DNA of 64,000 bases from Pipra filicauda. Its lineage: Eukaryota; Chordata; Aves; Passeriformes; Pipridae. Position 1 is the stretch's first letter, and each line of letters opens with the position of its first letter. Positions 23,437-36,900 of this stretch are shown in pieces. The stretch is taken from contig NW_024104304.1 of the NCBI RefSeq assembly GCF_003945595.2, positions 496,001-560,000 of the forward strand. The letters run 5' to 3'. The notes under the pieces are model-generated. The model saw only the letters and a list, made by a program, of their open reading frames with translations, did not search any database and had not been told where the DNA came from. Both the position numbers and the translations under genes were made by a program.

Positions 23437-26400
23437 TTCTGCCTCTTTCATGCCATTCCACTTGCAGCTTTTCTGTTCAAGAAAACAGTGCAAACAGTTC
23501 TGCTCTTTGCTCTTTTGACATGAAAGGGCCTAGAGTTTCAAGTGTCACATTTCTGAATCAGCTAGCTTGACTTAAATTAGCAACAGGTGCATTAAATGGC
23601 CATTAGAGGTTAGAGCAGTTTAGGTAACATCTTTTCTTTCAAAAGCTCCCATTAATTTTTCCAGAGTAGTTCCCATATCTCAAAACATACAAGATATGTG
23701 TAACTTATTTTCCATAGAGTCCATTAAGAAATGTCTACTGTTACCAATATAAGTTGCAAAAGAACGAATAAAACAACATGGCACACTTATTAGGAACTAT
23801 GACAAGCTGCTTACACTGTATATTAATGGTATCGGACAGGCCTGAATGAAGTGCAGGTCGTGCTTTCTTGAATAAACAGGTGTACAGCTCACCTTTCAGA
23901 GGAATACCACAAATTTTAAAAAGTAGATTTTATATTATCATAAGTTTTAATAAAAGTTTTTTTCAAAAAGTGAAAGGAATACAATATGTTATTATTTGTG
24001 CCAGAAATTTGACATTTCTGAAGATGCCAGATGTATTTTCAGACATATTCCAGAGTTATTTAACTTGAGATGAGCTTTTTTTTTTTAAAATGTCAAACTG
24101 GTACTCTTAGAAAATGTCAAATCAGTGCTCTTAGAAAAACAGGTAGATTTCAGGTTTGCTTAAAAAGATAAATTTATATACAAGAGGGAAATCTAATCTA
24201 TTCTGTGTTCCCAATAACACAAAATCTTGACTATCACAGTGTTTCAGAGCAAATGCTTACAGTGTTTCCTGGGTTTATTTTGTCACTAGAATGACTTTGT
24301 ATTCTGGCACTTGAATGACTTTCAGAATGACTGTATAAGGGTCATCTCTTTCAAAAAAAATTCTCCTTGGAAGAATCTCTGGGGTATAGCATCAACAGTC
24401 AAAGATGGTGTGTAAAACTTAAACTATAAAAAACTGATCCACTGACTCAAATGGATTTTCTTGCCTCTGGGCGTTATTCCAAGATGTGTGATTCGATTCT
24501 CAGTTCTTATTTGGGCTATATAATTGATCAGAATTCACAATCAATTTAGCTATAGTTTAGCCATAACAACTAGCAACAATAACATAATCCATAAGCATTG
24601 CCTTATATCTTAGATCTTTAAAATCAAATGCTGTCCTGTATGTTTTAGAATGAACTTGTTAAAGATGAACTCTATCTATGCACATGATTATTGGTTCTCA
24701 GATAGTACTTAAGGTGAAAAAAGGGAATAAACAAATAAAGAAAGCCAGTTTCTTCTCAGTCATATTGTAAAATAAACTTCCATGACAACAAAACCAGATT
24801 TAAAACATCAACCAGTGAAAAAGTTCTAAACAAACAAAAACTAGAAAATAACCACTTTAGGAAAAAAGTGTCAAAATTTCTATGTCACAAAGGTACATAG
24901 GATTATTTCCCAGCAACTGTCATAATAAATATTATTATTTTCCATGGTATCAAAATATTCTTTACATCTTGGCCTATTCATTTTCAGGAAAGAAAAGCTA
25001 TTTCCTGTGTATTCAAACAAGAAAATAGGTTAACGATTTAAAGTGATTATATATTTACTTCAGGTATCAACAATCAGTGCTTAAGTTCTATTTTGGCATT
25101 AGTGTAGCAGAGTTTTCAGGATGAAATCACCATATAACAGAATTTTCACTGCACTTTGATTTCTGAGCAAGATTTCAAAGTTGTCCAACTTTTCAAAGGC
25201 ATCCTCTAAGTAACTCTGCAGGAGAAGACATATATCACCCAGATCTATTTAAAAATCAGACAGAGTGACCCATGAAACAAACACAAAATTGCACATGGTC
25301 AAGTGTAGAACAGAGAATCAGGTTTTCTGCACATGAAATGCTCTGTACTGGACAGCTCCAGGATGCTTTTGTTGAATGCCTTTTACTTGCTACTCTCAGG
25401 TAGTATCAAACCATGAACTACTAATAACCCATGGTGAGTACTTAGCATAAGTAGGTATACTTATATAGAGAAGTAATTCTTCTTTGCTAGAAAAACCTCA
25501 TCTGAGGGCAGATTAGGAAAGAAAATAAGAGATAAAATAAATGGAATGCTCTTACTCTTCAGGAAATAAAAATGAAGCTTTACTCTTGGTACTGCTTGGC
25601 TTTCTTGAAGACAACTATGTGCTTCTGAAAATTAGGTGCAGCTGTCCCCTCTTTTGAGCTCCTTAACGAAATCCTCTGCACTCTGGCTTCCCTCCCCTTT
25701 TTGGCAAAATTGTCAATCTTCATTTCAGCCCAGTCATGAGCACGCCATGGCCATGTGGGCCTCTCTGCACAGCAAATGGACTTAATTACAGGAGCATACA
25801 ATTAGATTCCTTTCTCCTCATTGAAAATTCACCAGGGAATAGCAAACATAAACCTCCATTGTCCAGGACCTTTAAAAAGAATTTGTTGTTATTCCTATTC
25901 AGCAAATCTTCTTCTCCTTCCCTACCCCTTATTCCTTTCCATGGTAGTAAAACAGCAAAAAACACCTTTATCATTTTATTTTCTAGTATACTGCAAGGGT
26001 ATATTTTTTACAATTTAATATACTGCTAGCATGTAGCTACATTTTATCATCAGTAATTTCTCATGGCTTGTGTCATTCTACATAGGACCTGAAAGATTCT
26101 CAGTTTCATTTTTCAGGGATAGGAAAAAATACCTCCAGGTCTCTTAATTGCCTTTATTTCTCCATTTTCTTTTTCTCTCAACTTCCAGACAGAGCTATTC
26201 AAAAAGCCGTTTAATTTATTTGGTTGGGTTTTTTAGGCTTGCCATTTGATACTCACTTCCTCTGCAAGTGACACCTTCTGAAAGACAAAGAGGACTTCTT
26301 TTCAGTAGGTAAGAATTTCAGTTTTCTTCTAGTAAGCAAGATAATTAGGTGTTTTGCCTCTGAAAATTCCCCTCCACATATTAACACCTTTTATTATTGC

Positions 26401-29400
26401 ATTTCCACATGACCTTTCCTTTGTTTTAAGTTGCTATGAAGGGCTGCACTCTAGCTCCAAGGTTCTTGGCTGTACTTTCCCACATTGCTCTACCTCATGA
26501 CTTGACAATGAACCCGATGGTATATCTCAGCAGGTCTCTCACCCAGTTCTGTTCCCTCCTAACGGAAATGTCATAAGCAGGCAGATACCATTCCACTTGG
26601 GGAAAGAAGGCACACAGCTCCTTACCGAGACACTGACATTAAGTTTGGCTCATATTCTGCCAACAGTGATCTACTTTACCCCTTAAAGTCCTGTGCTATC
26701 AGGGCCAAGATTTTAAGAGCTGGAGACTCTCATATCCAGCTCCCATTGGCAATCAAACCTCTGATAAAATGGAAGTTCAACATTATGTAACTTTCCCATG
26801 GGTTTTTGTCTTGGGCATAAAGTCTAACCTCAGAGCCACTTCGACAGAGTGCTTTTTTGTTTTGAAACTTTTCCCACAGCTGAGAAATAAATGAATTCAC
26901 AAAGCTAACAGTTCTGCATGGTCCACTCCCGCCTCTACCATCTTCAAGTCATGTTCTGCATAATTCACCCACCCTTCAGGTCATTGCACAGATGCGTCCA
27001 TCCCCTCTTCTCCACACAGGACACTGCAGCTATGCTTACAGTATCTGTTTTCTCCTCTGCCTTTTTATTTAACTGGAAGTATTATTCTATCTTCTCTATG
27101 TGCAATGAGGAAAGGGGAAACAGTAGAAAACCAAGGTCAGATCCCAAGTGCAAGTAAGGAGGAACATGCTGATCGGGTCAAGGAGAGCTGCAATTAAAGA
27201 GATAGTTATTTAAACAGCCTTGCTTACATCTCTCTCTAAAGGAGTCTGTCTGGGACGCAGCTCCCAGAGAGACACTCAGGAGATGCCAGGTGGTTAAAAG
27301 ACTAAGAAAAAGAAATTACTACATTTGGGGACATTGAAGGTCGTAGGTACTTCACACAGTTCTGCACACTTTAGTGAGCAAGGGTTATACCACAAGATAG
27401 TAAACTGAGCTCAATAATCTGGTATTTTATAAACTGTACTGTTTGTATCAACAATTGTATCACATAGTTGTATCACTATGCAAAGTTATCTTGACCTCTC
27501 CACATGTGATACTGCAAGCTCTTGTGGCATTACGGAGATCATAAGGGGTGAGGATTGGCATTACCTACTGAGACCAAAGGAAGCACAAGTACTCTTGACA
27601 ACAAAGACTTCCCAAGTGTCTGCTAAAGGCTGAGCCTAGATATACTCTTGCTGTTATACCAACTGCAGCACTCTTCACTTACGTGTCTTCAAATCACCCT
27701 AATTAGGCTCATTTTTATATGCCAAAACAGTTTTGACTGAAAAAAACTTTTGGAAATCATTAACTCTACTTAATGAAGAAAGTACAGATTGTTATATTTT
27801 GGAAAGTACAAGCTGGCATGCTTTAAAAATTGTTGGCTTAATTTCAAAGTAGAGCTCTGGGGTTTTGGCTTTTTTCCACTTTCTGTTGATGTAGGATACA
27901 AATCAGTTCAGGCAAGTTAGAACATGTTTTATCATCACCATGGCTCGGAAAATTTACACAGAAAAAAAGGGAGAAAAATACACAAAAAAATACCTTTGGG
28001 TAGAGTAAGTGTCTTTAAAATATACAAAAATGCTCTGACCTAATCAAATGGCAGTGTTAATGTACACTACAACCACAGAAGTTGGGACACTCTTCATTCC
28101 AACAACTCAGTTTCTTCCCTTCAAAGACAGCTTGAAAAAAAGACACTTTTCTAGCATGTTCCACAGATAAAATCTTTTTAAAATATCCTACAAGTTTTGT
28201 CACACAGCACATATAGAGCTGTGAATATGCCATGTCAAGACAGACACATTTAGAGCCCTCCAGATAATGTTCTCAATACAAAAACATACAAAAATTATCA
28301 CTTTTTCATTCAACATCTTTTAGACCTACATACAAACCTGCACACTTGTAAATAAGTAGCCCACTTCTACCAGTAGATTTTACCTATGCCAAAAAAGATG
28401 GGGAGGGCAGAAACTACATCCCAAACTGCTGATTAGCACCTCGTATTTACACAGTACTTCTGACACCATCTCCAAGGACAGAGATGACTGTGCATGAGGC
28501 AGACTTGCTATACCTCTCTGCCATACATCTCTCATGTCACTCAGGACTCCACAAGAAGCAAATTTTGCTCTTTATGATTACTGATGCACTGTCCTCACCT
28601 CTGCATAGTCCCCTTACCCATCTTCATACCTCCCCTTACCACCTTCCCAACAGCCAGAACAAGCAACATTGAGATCCCCAGCCCTTTTCTGGGAGGTATT
28701 GGCAGGGGCCAATGAAGAGGGAAAGAAAAAATGTTAGCTTGAGAAAAAATGTATGGCTGCAGAGGTGACAAGAGGCACCCCACAACATGGGACAGTGCAG
28801 AAGATAATGAGAAGAACTGGTCTGGATGGAAAGTGTGAGGGAATAAGAGACTCTGCTGCCACAAAGCTCTGCCAAACTCTCCCTGTCCTAAAAATGCCCT
28901 GAGCCCTCTTCATGCCTCTGTCCCCTTGTCAGCTGCCAGAAGACCCCCCACCCCTAGTCCCACAGCCAAAGGGCCCTTGCAGTCACTTCCCAACCCTCCT
29001 GCCCCAGAGGACCTGTGATTGATCTCAGTGCCTCCTTGTCTTCCCCTCTGCAATCTCCATAACTGTCTCATTTTGCCACATCAGTATTTCTTTCTGTCAT
29101 TGCTAAGAAGCCTCCAGCCTCTCTTTGTTATTAGTTCAAACCAGATCTTCAGAGCAAGCTACTAGAACTAACCACAGAGAGAAAAATCTTGGAATACAAA
29201 AATCTGAATTATGAAGAGGCCCTAAAGTATAAATATTCAAGGTGGACATGTAGATTTCCTATGAGTTAATGCAGTATTCTTAACAGGCTTACTTTGAACT
29301 GACCAAAAATTCAAGAAAAAATGTAAATCTCACTGGCATGAATGATAGTTTATTTTTCACCACATCGAGTTTAAGCAAACTTCCCTGCAATTTTTGCATG

Positions 29401-29981
29401 TTCATAGTTATGGAGAATGGGTCTCATTCCAGTGCCTGTGTGTTTTACTTAGAGCAGCTATTAACTTCTCACTTCTTAAAGCCTATTTTACTACAGCATG
29501 AAACACACTGATAAAAGATTGATTACTCAATCCAACATTGAAATTGTATATAAAATTCCAAAAGGTTGACATGTATTTACTTTGTACTCTTCTTTCCACT
29601 CATAGTATTATCCAGTATGATCAACACTACTCATCTCCCTGGTTTCTATCTGCTGTTAATCATGAATAGTGTGCCTGACATCTACCCTCGAAGGCTAAAT
29701 CAATCAGTGCTGCATTAAAACAATGCCTGTGCAGATTAATGGTAACTTGGAAAAGTTTCTTTTGTAAGTCTCACAGTACCCCAGTACCACATAAACTAGA
29801 GAGAAGGAAAAAGTGTCTCAAGCCATTTTGTCTATGCCCCTACAGGTCTAAGTTTTCTTCTACCATATATTGCATTTTTCTGCAGCAAATCCAGTTCTAA
29901 ATGATGCAACACGGGAGCCTTGCAGGGCTCAGCCTATTTTTATGGGCAAAACCAGGGAGGAAATGTCAAGCCTTGATTACT
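23437..29981. other. Non-coding, mostly unique sequence
   Basis: About 6.5 kb without a supportable gene. Contains a 24-bp tandem duplication (24087-24134) and C-rich stretches near 28.5-29.1 kb. ORFs are all under 100 codons, without splice-site pairs or recognisable domains. It probably belongs to the long 5' intron of COL21A1 if the CpG island at 33.4 kb is the promoter. Confidence 0.5.
24087..24134. repeat. 24-bp tandem duplication
   Basis: AAAATGTCAAACTGGTACTC and its neighbour AAAATGTCAAATCAGTGCTC, each followed by TTAG, lie head to tail with three differences. Confidence 0.85.
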
Positions 29982-29997
29982 GGGGGGGGGGGGGGGG
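29982..29997. repeat. Homopolymer run of 16 G
   Basis: Uninterrupted G16 followed by AGAGAG. Potential G-quadruplex and a likely sequencing-length uncertainty. Confidence 0.95.
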
Positions 29998-31000
29998 AGA
30001 GAGTGGTATTTACCAAAGCAATATATATTACCATGGTGCAGCAACCTCCTAACAATTTTCTGCTTATCCCTAAATTTTACTCTGGACTAGTAGTATTGGC
30101 TATTTACAAGTAGACCTGCCTGATGGAGCCATCTCCAATCCAAAGATCTGAGCTTGGTTGCCATGGGTGGTCAAAGAGGTGCAATAGATTCTCCAGGCAG
30201 AGGATGCACAGCAGCCATCAAACCCTACACCCCGATATGCTCCAGCCAAGGATGTGCTGCAGAAGGACAGAGTGCTGAAGCACATGTGTCTCTACCACTA
30301 AAAATTCCAGTTCTATAGGTTATGTCATTTTGTGTAACTGGGGAAGATAAACTCTCCAACAGCCTCCTTGTGACCATCACCCTGGCACAAATGGCAAAGT
30401 TGGCCTTCCACTCCTTTCTGCTCACCCTTCCTAAAGCCCACATCTTCAGATACTTCAGGTACCCACTACTGTGCTAATGGGCAGATTTTGCACATTTTCA
30501 ACACACAATTTGGATCAACAGAGCTTTGAAATGTGTCAAGGGCCTCATGGCACTAACAAGCCTTTAACCGGTCCCTTCCCACAGCCCAGGAACCCATGTC
30601 AGCCCCCTAGGGCTGTCATCCCCTGCCCCAGCTCCCCAAAGCCCAACCCTGCCTGCCCATGGACCCCATAGAGCCAGGCCCATGTTGCAGCCTGGCCTCA
30701 GCCCATCCCCAGGGAGGTGCCTGATGTGCAGGGCTGGGGCTGCCCTGGTGCCCTCAAACATTCTGCTCCCAGCTGGGGCAGTGGGACAGGCCAGGCCCAT
30801 CCCTGCCACCCCTCCATGGGGAGCCCCTGATGCTGTGCCCTGACAAAATTTGTCCTTTCTGATGATTCAGAGAAACTCTGACATGGTCCAGTGCAACAAA
30901 TCAACATCATAAAAACCAAAAGCAAAACATTTTATAAGGCACATCTTGATCTCTTCAAGCACTCTAGCCTGCCACACCACTGTGGGTGTGATGGGAGGCA
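29998..31000. other. Non-coding, includes a GC-rich, CpG-poor block
   Basis: Between about 30,590 and 30,830 the sequence becomes C-rich (many CCC/CCAG words) with few CpG dinucleotides, so it is unlike the CpG island at 33.4 kb. No coding exon was supported; the minus-strand ORFs here are compositional. Confidence 0.5.
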
Positions 31001-31141
31001 GCTGAGACTAGCTCAGTTGGTTAGAGCACGGTGCTAACAATGCTAAAGTCAAGAACAGTTTGATCCCCATAAGGGCCATTCACTTAAGAATTGGACTTGA
31101 TGATCCCTGTGGGTCTCTTCCAACTTGGAATATTCTGTGAG
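31001..31141 (+). mobile_element. tRNA-Ile-headed SINE with CR1-type tail (TguSINE1-like)
   Basis: The 5' half resembles tRNA-Ile: TAGCTCAGTTGG at 31009-31020 is an exact pol III A box, GGTTAGAGCACGGTGCTAA follows as in tRNA-Ile, and AGTTTGATCCC is a decayed B box. After a CCATTCACTTAAGA linker, the 3' half (TTGGACTTGATGATCCCTGT, CTTCCAACTTGGAATATTCTGTGA) is the conserved 3' end of a CR1 LINE, which would supply the retrotransposition machinery. This head-and-tail combination is that of TguSINE1, known from passerine birds. Not a functional tRNA gene: the acceptor and T stems are decayed. Confidence 0.85.
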
Positions 31142-32369
31142 AAGGAAAAAGCAGAAGATGCCCCAGGAATAGCACATCTTCAGCAGGTTTACTGGGCTCA
31201 GCTCACGTCATGCCAGGTCAAAAAAGAGAAAAAAGGTGGAAACAAAGACATGTTAATAATACAGATGACTAAGAGCACTGAAAAAGCATCTCTTTTCATA
31301 AAAAGACACCGGAAAGATTGAGCCAGCTTTATTCAATGCCTCTCTAAAATAGCAAGAGCAGAACACAGGGACACCAATTACTAACAAATAGAGACAACCT
31401 AGAAATAGAGGTTAGGCCTTGTCTGTTCCCATTCTTATAGAACAGGGATGTTCAAAAACCTTAAGTCATCCTTTTTGGGACTGAGAAGTTAATTTCACAA
31501 GTAGTTGCGGGAAGTAAAGAATGTGGTAAAATTTTTAATATAAATAACATATAAATTGATAATAACAACACAAAGAATAACACAATAAAAGAATAAAAAT
31601 TGAGCAAAGCAGCAATATAATTGGTTGATAAACTGGGCTGATAATTGGACCAGGCAAACCCTTGTTAAATGCAGTAGGACAAATTACGCATTTCTAAGTA
31701 TGTTTAAGAACTGAATTATATTCCGAGTAATTTCCAAGATAACGATCACAGCCAAGATACAGATAAATTAAACCAAAGCATTCTGCCTCATGGACTCCCT
31801 GAGAAACACTTGTATTACCGAGGATCTGAAGAAAACAACGTAATACAATTTGCATAACTGTACTTCAAAACTGACCTCAAATCTCCTAAAATTTACACAT
31901 AAGCCAATTTACCAGTTGTGATGGTGCCAAACCAAGATGTGATGTTCTTGAACAGATCATCTATAACTGTTCTTAGACTTCAATGGCAAATGCAGTTTGA
32001 GCAGAAAGAAGAATCACAAAATCTACTATAAAAGCTTGGCATGTGAGTGAATTACTATAAATGGATTACTGAGCCATGTTTACCTTACAAAGCTGGTTCT
32101 TCGATATGCATGATCATCATCAAGAGTGCGAGTTCACAGGCTGGCCTATTGGTAGCCTCTGCCACCCATGGAGCCTTTAAGGGACCTGAAGAGGTTATTT
32201 AATGTCTCTGACAACAGGAAGCCACAATCACCTTTGTCATTAGGATTTCCAGTAAGTGATTGTTTGGACAATCAATGCTCAATTACCTGTACAGTTACAC
32301 GGGACTTTCGCTACTGATTTAACCCAATGTGTCCTGCAGCAGCTCAGCATGCTGGTTCTTGTTATGTCT
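31142..32369. other. Non-coding, nothing recognised
   Basis: A-rich unique sequence; no exon or repeat signature. Confidence 0.55.
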
Positions 32370-32610
32370 CCACTGGATGTGGAGAAGAGTTTGCTTCCCA
32401 CCACTCTGCAGCAACCAATTACACAGCTCAAGATTGTTATCACATCTCTCATCAGTCTTTGCTTCCCTAGACTGCAACATTCCAGTTCTTTCACTGTCTT
32501 CCTATAGGTTATGTTCTCTAGATCTCTGAACACCTTTGCTACTCATCTCCTAACTGGTACGACTCTGATGGAACCTTGGTGTCCAGAATCCTAGGTAGTA
32601 CTGATACCTG
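32370..32610 (-). mobile_element. Ancient CR1 fragment, minus strand
   Basis: Wording of a reversed CR1 RT region is recognisable but heavily mutated: TTATCACATCTCTCATCAGT, CTTTGCTTCCCTAGACTGCA and GATCTCTGAACACCTTTGCT correspond to CR1 segments seen better preserved near 1,830 and 23,170. No reading frame remains. Confidence 0.55.
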
Positions 32611-33429
32611 ACACAGACCCTAAAGTCACAACTACCAGGAAGTGCAACACTCCTGTTATGCATCCCCGAATATATTTGTCTTGATTTTGCACATCTTTAA
32701 CATGCTGGATCCTATCAAAGTCTTCACGCTGAAAACTAAATTTCCTAAGGAAACTGCTTAACACAGTTCTTAAAATAAATATTTTATGCTCATCCTTTAG
32801 TTCAGTATTATGCATTTGAATAAATATTTGAGTGATATTGTATAATTAGCACTCCCACAATAAATAAGGTTTGAGGAAGACTTCCAAGTTTACTAATTGT
32901 AACAGACTCAGAAGGCTTTCTCAGATGCCTGAAAGCTGGAACATTTTCAGAATCAACCAGTGGACTGGTTTTCCAGCATGTGAAGTTCTCAAACCAGAGA
33001 CCAGATCCTTTCAGCACAGCAAGTAGCATGTACAGCTAAGCCTTACACAACTGAAAAGCAGTAATCAGAAATGGCCCACAGAACAAATTTCTCTTTCCAG
33101 GTACAGAAGCAAGTATAATTGCAGTTATTACAAACCCTTCTACTTTACCGATTATTCTAAAGTCTGTACTCTCTTGCCACAAACTACTGAAAAAGTTGAT
33201 CCGCAAAGCCATTAACTTTGTGCAAGACCAACGTGATGAAAGAATAAAGCAGGTTTCCATACAGCACAGAAGGACATAGCGAGATATAAATGATTTCATC
33301 TCGTGCCAATAAACTAAGCAAGGATATCATGCTAGTCCAACCTGCTGCACGCACTGCAGTCAAGTTACAAAAAACTCCTCATCAGTGACACAGTCCAAGG
33401 TCAGCTCCCTGCTGACTTCGAAGGCACAA

Positions 33430-33960
33430 TTTTCCTTATCTCAGCCCCGCGGCTCTCCGGCGCCCACGGTCCCCACGCCCGGCTACCGCGGGGGCAGCCC
33501 GGCTGCGGGGAGGTGGCAGAGGCCGCCCCGAGGGCTGCACCTGCCCGTGCCCCTCCCCGGCTGCCCCTCCAGCTGCCCCGCGGGCAAGGGAAGCCCCGCA
33601 GGGATGCAGCCCCCCGGGGAGCCCTCCTGCCCCCGGGAGCCCCGCTGACCTGCCGGCGGCCACACGTCGCCCCTCCGTCGGCCGCGGTGCCGCACCTGCC
33701 GCAGGCTCCCCTCGCTGCTCTGGTGCGGCTCTGTCCCACGCCCGCCCAGCCACGGCCGCCCCGGCCCCGCACCGCCCGCAGGAGCCGCCCCGCGGCAGCA
33801 CCGCCCCCTCCGGTCCCGCGCCCTGGCACAGCCCTGCCTGGGCTCCGGCCAGCGCAGGACGCGGCCGGGTTCGCAGCTTGGCTGCTCCCCGCCGCACCTC
33901 CTGTGCACCCCTGCCCCCCGAAGTGCCGCCCCCGCCGTCCCGCACGGTCCCCGGTAAGGG
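33430..33960. promoter_or_regulatory. CpG island, probable promoter of COL21A1 (possibly bidirectional)
   Basis: About 530 bp of very GC-rich sequence dense in CpG (GCGG, CCGCG, CGCCC throughout), set in an AT-rich landscape. Most vertebrate CpG islands of this type mark promoters. Given that COL21A1 reads leftward and its VWA exon is 27 kb to the left, the island is the best candidate for its 5' end. On the plus strand a good donor CCCCG|GTAAGGG lies at the right edge (33954), so a divergent rightward non-coding transcript is possible. The long overlapping ORFs here (up to 207 codons, both strands) are Ala/Gly/Arg/Pro-rich, typical of GC-rich DNA rather than genes. No TATA box was found. Confidence 0.65.
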
Positions 33961-36900
33961 GTCTAATAGGCTTTCCCCGGTTTGTGAGACAATGCCGACC
34001 GCCGGCTGCATCGGGGATTAGCAAACTGTTGGATGCAAGAGGGAAAGGCCAGTAGTTTGAAATAGCTTGGTGATGATGTCCCTTTCATTTCAGAAGTGCT
34101 TGGTTTTCGGAGCTTAATGCAAGATTTGGTACTACTTGGCCATGTCCCTCAGCGCTCCTGTTGCACGTGGTTTTACCCTTTATTAAGTGAACCTGTCCCA
34201 CAAACCTCCAGTAATCAATCACACATCCCTTTCCTCTGTGTCTGCAGTACCATCACCCATACCAGAGCTCAGAAGCAGAAGCTCTGTTACCGTCCATTCA
34301 AAACTACTTCCTCCCTTCCCCGCACATCTTTGGACAACACATGCTGCAAGGTGTTGCAACCGAGGGATCCAGATCTAATCCTGCAGCTGCAAAGGCAATG
34401 CCAACATGGATATCTTGAATAAATTCCTACCCATCATCCAGCACTTCTTTTCCAGGTGAAGGGGAAAAATGTCTTTTGTGAGTCCTGGCTTCAGTGACTG
34501 TTGTGTTCAGGAGTCAGACTGGTGGGAACACTTTGGGAACTGGATGACCAGACAGTGAGCACGTGACTTTCATATGTGGAGAGGTGTTACTAAAGACAGG
34601 AGCTGGTGTCCCTCATCACTTTCACACAAAGTTCAGGAACCTCCCTACTTGAGAGAGGTGTGGCAAGCCTGCCTGGCACCGGCGAAGCAGTATATAAAAC
34701 CTCTGGGGCCACTCCCTAACTATTGCTTATTCACAGGTTGTACCTAGATGATGTTCCTCATGTCTCCCCCTACACCTCCATGAAGGTTTAGGGGGAATCT
34801 TGGAGCTGTGTCACATGGGCCCTGTCCCTTGTGAAAGAATGCATATGGAGAAAACCATTCATTAAATAAATGCCTGCCTACAATGGGTCTGAGCCTGATA
34901 GGGTAGGAAGGGGAGTGCAGCTTCCCTAGTTCTCTGTGAATAAGACACCTACGTTAGGAAACAGTGTGGGTTATGGATGCCAGCAGTCCCAAGCAGAGGC
35001 TCCTTGCTCTCATACTCAAGGTCCTTACCCCCTCTGCCACTACCATTTTCAGGATTTGAGGTCAGCTTGTTTTCTTGATACTAAATGTGCTTCTCCAAGG
35101 CATTGTGGACTATTTGCACTGTGGGCACAGCAGTACCCACGACCCTTTCATCTATTTTGTGATCAGGGTGCACATTACTAAGAGACCTGATATACCCTCT
35201 TTCCATAGCTCTTTCCTGCTTGCCTTATACCCAGGCCTGCCTAAAAGTTTGTGTTTGCATAGTTCATTCAGCCAGGAGACAAATCTGGGTTCAAGCGTAG
35301 CCCTGATATGCTTTAACATGTTGTTTCTTTTGATGATTGCTGAACAGCAGCAGATTTTTGTGAATGAATAAGGCAGTGCCTGTGTTGCCTACTCACACAC
35401 AAAATTCAGGCAAACACCTCCACACTTCACAGAAAGAACTGTCAACTTCCAGTTAAGTGCAAATAAGACAGAAATTTTAAAAATCATCCTGCTGTTGTCT
35501 GCCTACTCAAACACAGGAAAGGATCAAAAGATGCTTTTCGTTCTAAATTGTATCCCAGACAGGCACTATTTGGGCACATCTGAAAGGAATATCTTTGATA
35601 GTGATTCCTTGTTTGCCATCCTCACTCTGACCACATTTGGAAAAGTGAGCACTCAGCAATAAACCAATGTATATCTCAGTTTATGATGATGCAGTTTGAT
35701 TGCTGTCAGTGAATTCATTCATATGTATGTGTGTGTATATATAACGCTAAGGGTACACAAGTGTATTTTCTGTATATTTTTTTCCAATTTAGAAGAAGAG
35801 CCTCTAAAAGAGAGATATTTAAGGGATTCTGTGAATGAATTTTCATAGAGTAGACAATACCTATTCTAGCTTAAAAACTTCATGAAAAAAATTAATAACT
35901 TTTAACAAACTACAGAGTACATAATAGCAAATGCCAACTCTAAAAGGGTTTAACTCTAACAGAATCAATATTTTTCAAAGTGTAGCATCTCTGGCTCATT
36001 GTTTATATGAAGAGAATATTTATATTGACATCAGTTTCCCACCATTTGTGTCCAGTGCGACTCCTTAAACATTAATCATTTATAAGCTTTGACTATGTTC
36101 TGATTAACAAATCTATGTCCTGGGAATCAATTTAGAAATGCTATATGTATAAACTTTGCCTTCAGCTGCATCTACAATTGAGTCTGAAAAACTGCAGTAG
36201 TAATGCAGCGATCTCAATTGCAACTAGCTGTCATATGACTTAAATCTACCAGTGATCACCCAGGCTTCACTAAAAATTCTTTTCTTTAACTTACACAAAA
36301 AATGGGATAGAAGGGTCAGTATTTTTAGCCCATAGGCTGTTCATGTTAGGAGATGATGCACAAAGTGGATGTGAACACAGCCCCAAGTAGATTGTTGTGT
36401 TGCCATTATGTTTATTCATTCATTTAGATTTTCCTATCATTAAATTATTAAAATGGTGAATTTTTAGCTGATTGCATATCAGTAACATTTTATATTGTTT
36501 CCTAACGATGAGTCGGAAGAGGGGGAAAACCCCATTCTTATGTAAAACATAAATTGATGTGGTGCCCAGTGGGGCCATGCAAAAATGAAATTTAATGAAA
36601 ATGCAAACTAAAGTCTAAGGACAAATTGCATCCAAATTAGTCATTTTGAGGTCTCTGCTACATTCCTGTCTAGCTTCAGGCAATTAAAAATTGTGTCATC
36701 TTTGTCCCACGCTTAATGCCTTTCTTTGTCTCATGATTCTGTGGTTTTAAATTAAGTTTCTGGTTATTCTAGAAACAAGTTGCATTGGCCAAGGCTATGT
36801 AGATACAAAATTGTTTCCTTGTGGAAACTCTTAGACATTACACTAAGATAAATCTATATTACCTAAATATATTGAAGATTCAAGTTTTACTGCCTGAGAT

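Noticed and set aside
31001..31073. tRNA-Ile gene
   Set aside because: The head has an A box but decayed stems and B box, and runs into a CR1-type tail, so it is a SINE.
33401..34055. Long overlapping ORFs on both strands (up to 207 codons) in the CpG island
   Set aside because: Their Ala/Gly/Pro/Arg-rich translations in several frames at once are the usual effect of GC-rich DNA, with no domain, and no splice context for a coding exon.
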